Shown here piece after piece: positions 15,298 to 15,780 of a DNA stretch of 15,780 nucleotides; position 1 is the first letter of the stretch; each line of letters starts with the position of its first letter. The position numbers and the translations under genes were made by a program. The notes under the pieces are model-generated. The model did not search any database. It saw nothing but the letters and a program-made list of their open reading frames with translations, and was not told the origin of the DNA. The DNA is from an uncultured Lachnospiraceae bacterium (GTDB taxonomy: Bacteria > Bacillota_A > Clostridia > Lachnospirales > Lachnospiraceae), in assembly GCA_902787595.1 (NCBI GenBank), contig CADAHD010000035.1, positions 1-15,780 on the forward strand. The letters run 5' to 3'.

Positions 15298-15304
15298 ATA
15301 TGGT

Positions 15305-15333
15305 ACTATAAAAAATATTTATTGCTTTGTCAA
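15305..15333 (-). promoter_or_regulatory. Sigma-A promoter of thiT
   Basis: On the - strand TTGACA (15333-15328) is a perfect -35. It is followed after exactly 17 bases by TATAGT (15310-15305), one mismatch from the -10 consensus. Transcription should start near 15298 and make a leader of about 124 bases holding the palindrome and the TPP riboswitch. Confidence 0.88.
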
Positions 15334-15360
15334 GAAGAATTTTTGAGGTGGAGCTTTTAA

Positions 15361-15780
15361 ATGTACCGATACATATTATTTGATCTGGACGGAACAATAT
15401 CGGACCCGAAACAGGGTATCTGCGAATCTGTCCGGCATGCATTGAAAAAAAGCGGCATAGAACCGCCGGATATAGACGAACTGACTGCATTTATCGGGCC
15501 GCCCCTGAAGGACAGCTTCATGGAGTTTTATCACATGAATGAAGAGGAGGCGCTTAAAGCGGTGGGGTACTACCGTGAACGCTTCAGTGATGTGGGCTGG
15601 TCGGAGAATGAGATCTATCCGGGCATACCGGAGCTTTTAAAAGAAGCAAAAGCAAAAGGCGCGCGTCTGGCCATAGCTTCCTCCAAGCCGACGGTCTTTG
15701 TTGAAAAGATACTTAAGTATTTTAAGATAAACAGATATTTTGACGTGGTGATCGGCAGTGAGCTTGACGGGTCACGCAGC
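15361..15780 (+). CDS. HAD-family hydrolase, phosphoglycolate phosphatase-like (partial at right edge)
   Basis: 140 codons are visible and the frame is open at the window end. HAD motif I is DLDGT at 8-12, with nucleophile D8 and acid/base D10. A helical cap occupies about residues 15-85. Motif II is IASSKP (105-110), with S107 in the Ser/Thr position. GSELDGSRS at 132-140 is typical of the Gph-like branch. Lys motif III and the motif IV acidic pair are beyond the edge. Such proteins dephosphorylate small phosphorylated metabolites; the substrate here is unknown. A link to thiamine phosphates is only suggested by thiT being divergent. AGGTGG (15346-15351) is 9 bases before the ATG. No convincing promoter on this strand was found in 15270-15345, although the palindrome at 15280-15297 could act on it. 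Confidence 0.85.
   Translation, partial: MYRYILFDLDGTISDPKQGICESVRHALKKSGIEPPDIDELTAFIGPPLKDSFMEFYHMNEEEALKAVGYYRERFSDVGWSENEIYPGIPELLKEAKAKGARLAIASSKPTVFVEKILKYFKINRYFDVVIGSELDGSRS

Noticed and set aside
15291..15319. Promoter for the HAD gene (TTGCAC, 17-base spacer, AATATT)
   Set aside because: Both hexamers are poor matches (3/6 and 4/6) in AT-rich sequence already explained by the thiT promoter on the other strand.
1..15780. Defence island, prophage, transposon or CRISPR system
   Set aside because: All genes are core metabolism, repair or signalling. addAB contains nuclease and helicase domains but is the standard recombination enzyme and not a defence system.

Overview
This 15.8-kb window looks like a chromosomal housekeeping segment of a low-to-mid GC Firmicute of class Clostridia, most likely a Lachnospiraceae-type gut or rumen bacterium. 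That assignment is an inference. It rests on the addB-addA gene order, the GatCAB amidotransferase operon, the clostridial-style ThiT under a TPP riboswitch, strong AGGAGG-type ribosome binding sites, and protein sequences that resemble Lachnospiraceae homologues from memory. No tRNA or rRNA gene, CRISPR array, phage gene or insertion sequence was seen.

Region 1 (1-5214, + strand) is protein-synthesis related. It starts with the last 29 codons of aspS (aspartyl-tRNA synthetase), then gatC, gatA and gatB, the three subunits of the tRNA-dependent amidotransferase. The gat genes are interrupted twice. A membrane-anchored nucleoside-hydrolase-like protein lies between gatC and gatA. A 103-residue membrane protein with a Cys-rich acidic tail lies between gatA and gatB, and it carries a perfect 51-bp in-frame tandem duplication. 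Short palindromic repeats (core GTCATYCTGAGCGAAGCGAA) flank these genes and show compensatory changes in their arms.

Region 2 (5216-12154, + strand) is addB-addA, the helicase-nuclease for double-strand-break repair. It follows gatB with a 1-base gap and addB/addA abut exactly, so the DNA repair genes appear to be transcribed with, and translationally linked to, the gat operon.

Region 3 (12155-13728, + strand) is a GAF plus HD-GYP signalling protein with its own extended -10 promoter and a terminator whose loop is the stop codon.

Region 4 (13770-15360) is a thiamine salvage pair. thiN (thiamine pyrophosphokinase, + strand) converges on thiT (ECF thiamine transporter, - strand), and the two share a bidirectional terminator. 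thiT has a near-consensus sigma-A promoter, a LacI/CcpA-like palindrome at the predicted transcription start, and a TPP riboswitch whose 3' end runs straight into the Shine-Dalgarno sequence.

Region 5 (15361 to the right edge, + strand) is the start of a HAD-family phosphatase, divergent from thiT and cut by the window end.

No gene-free stretch exceeds 300 bases. The longest, 15175-15360, is filled by the riboswitch, operator and promoter. The window is largely ordinary core genome. The most unusual points are the two membrane-protein genes inside the gat operon, the perfect 51-bp duplication, the covarying repeats and the layered control upstream of thiT.
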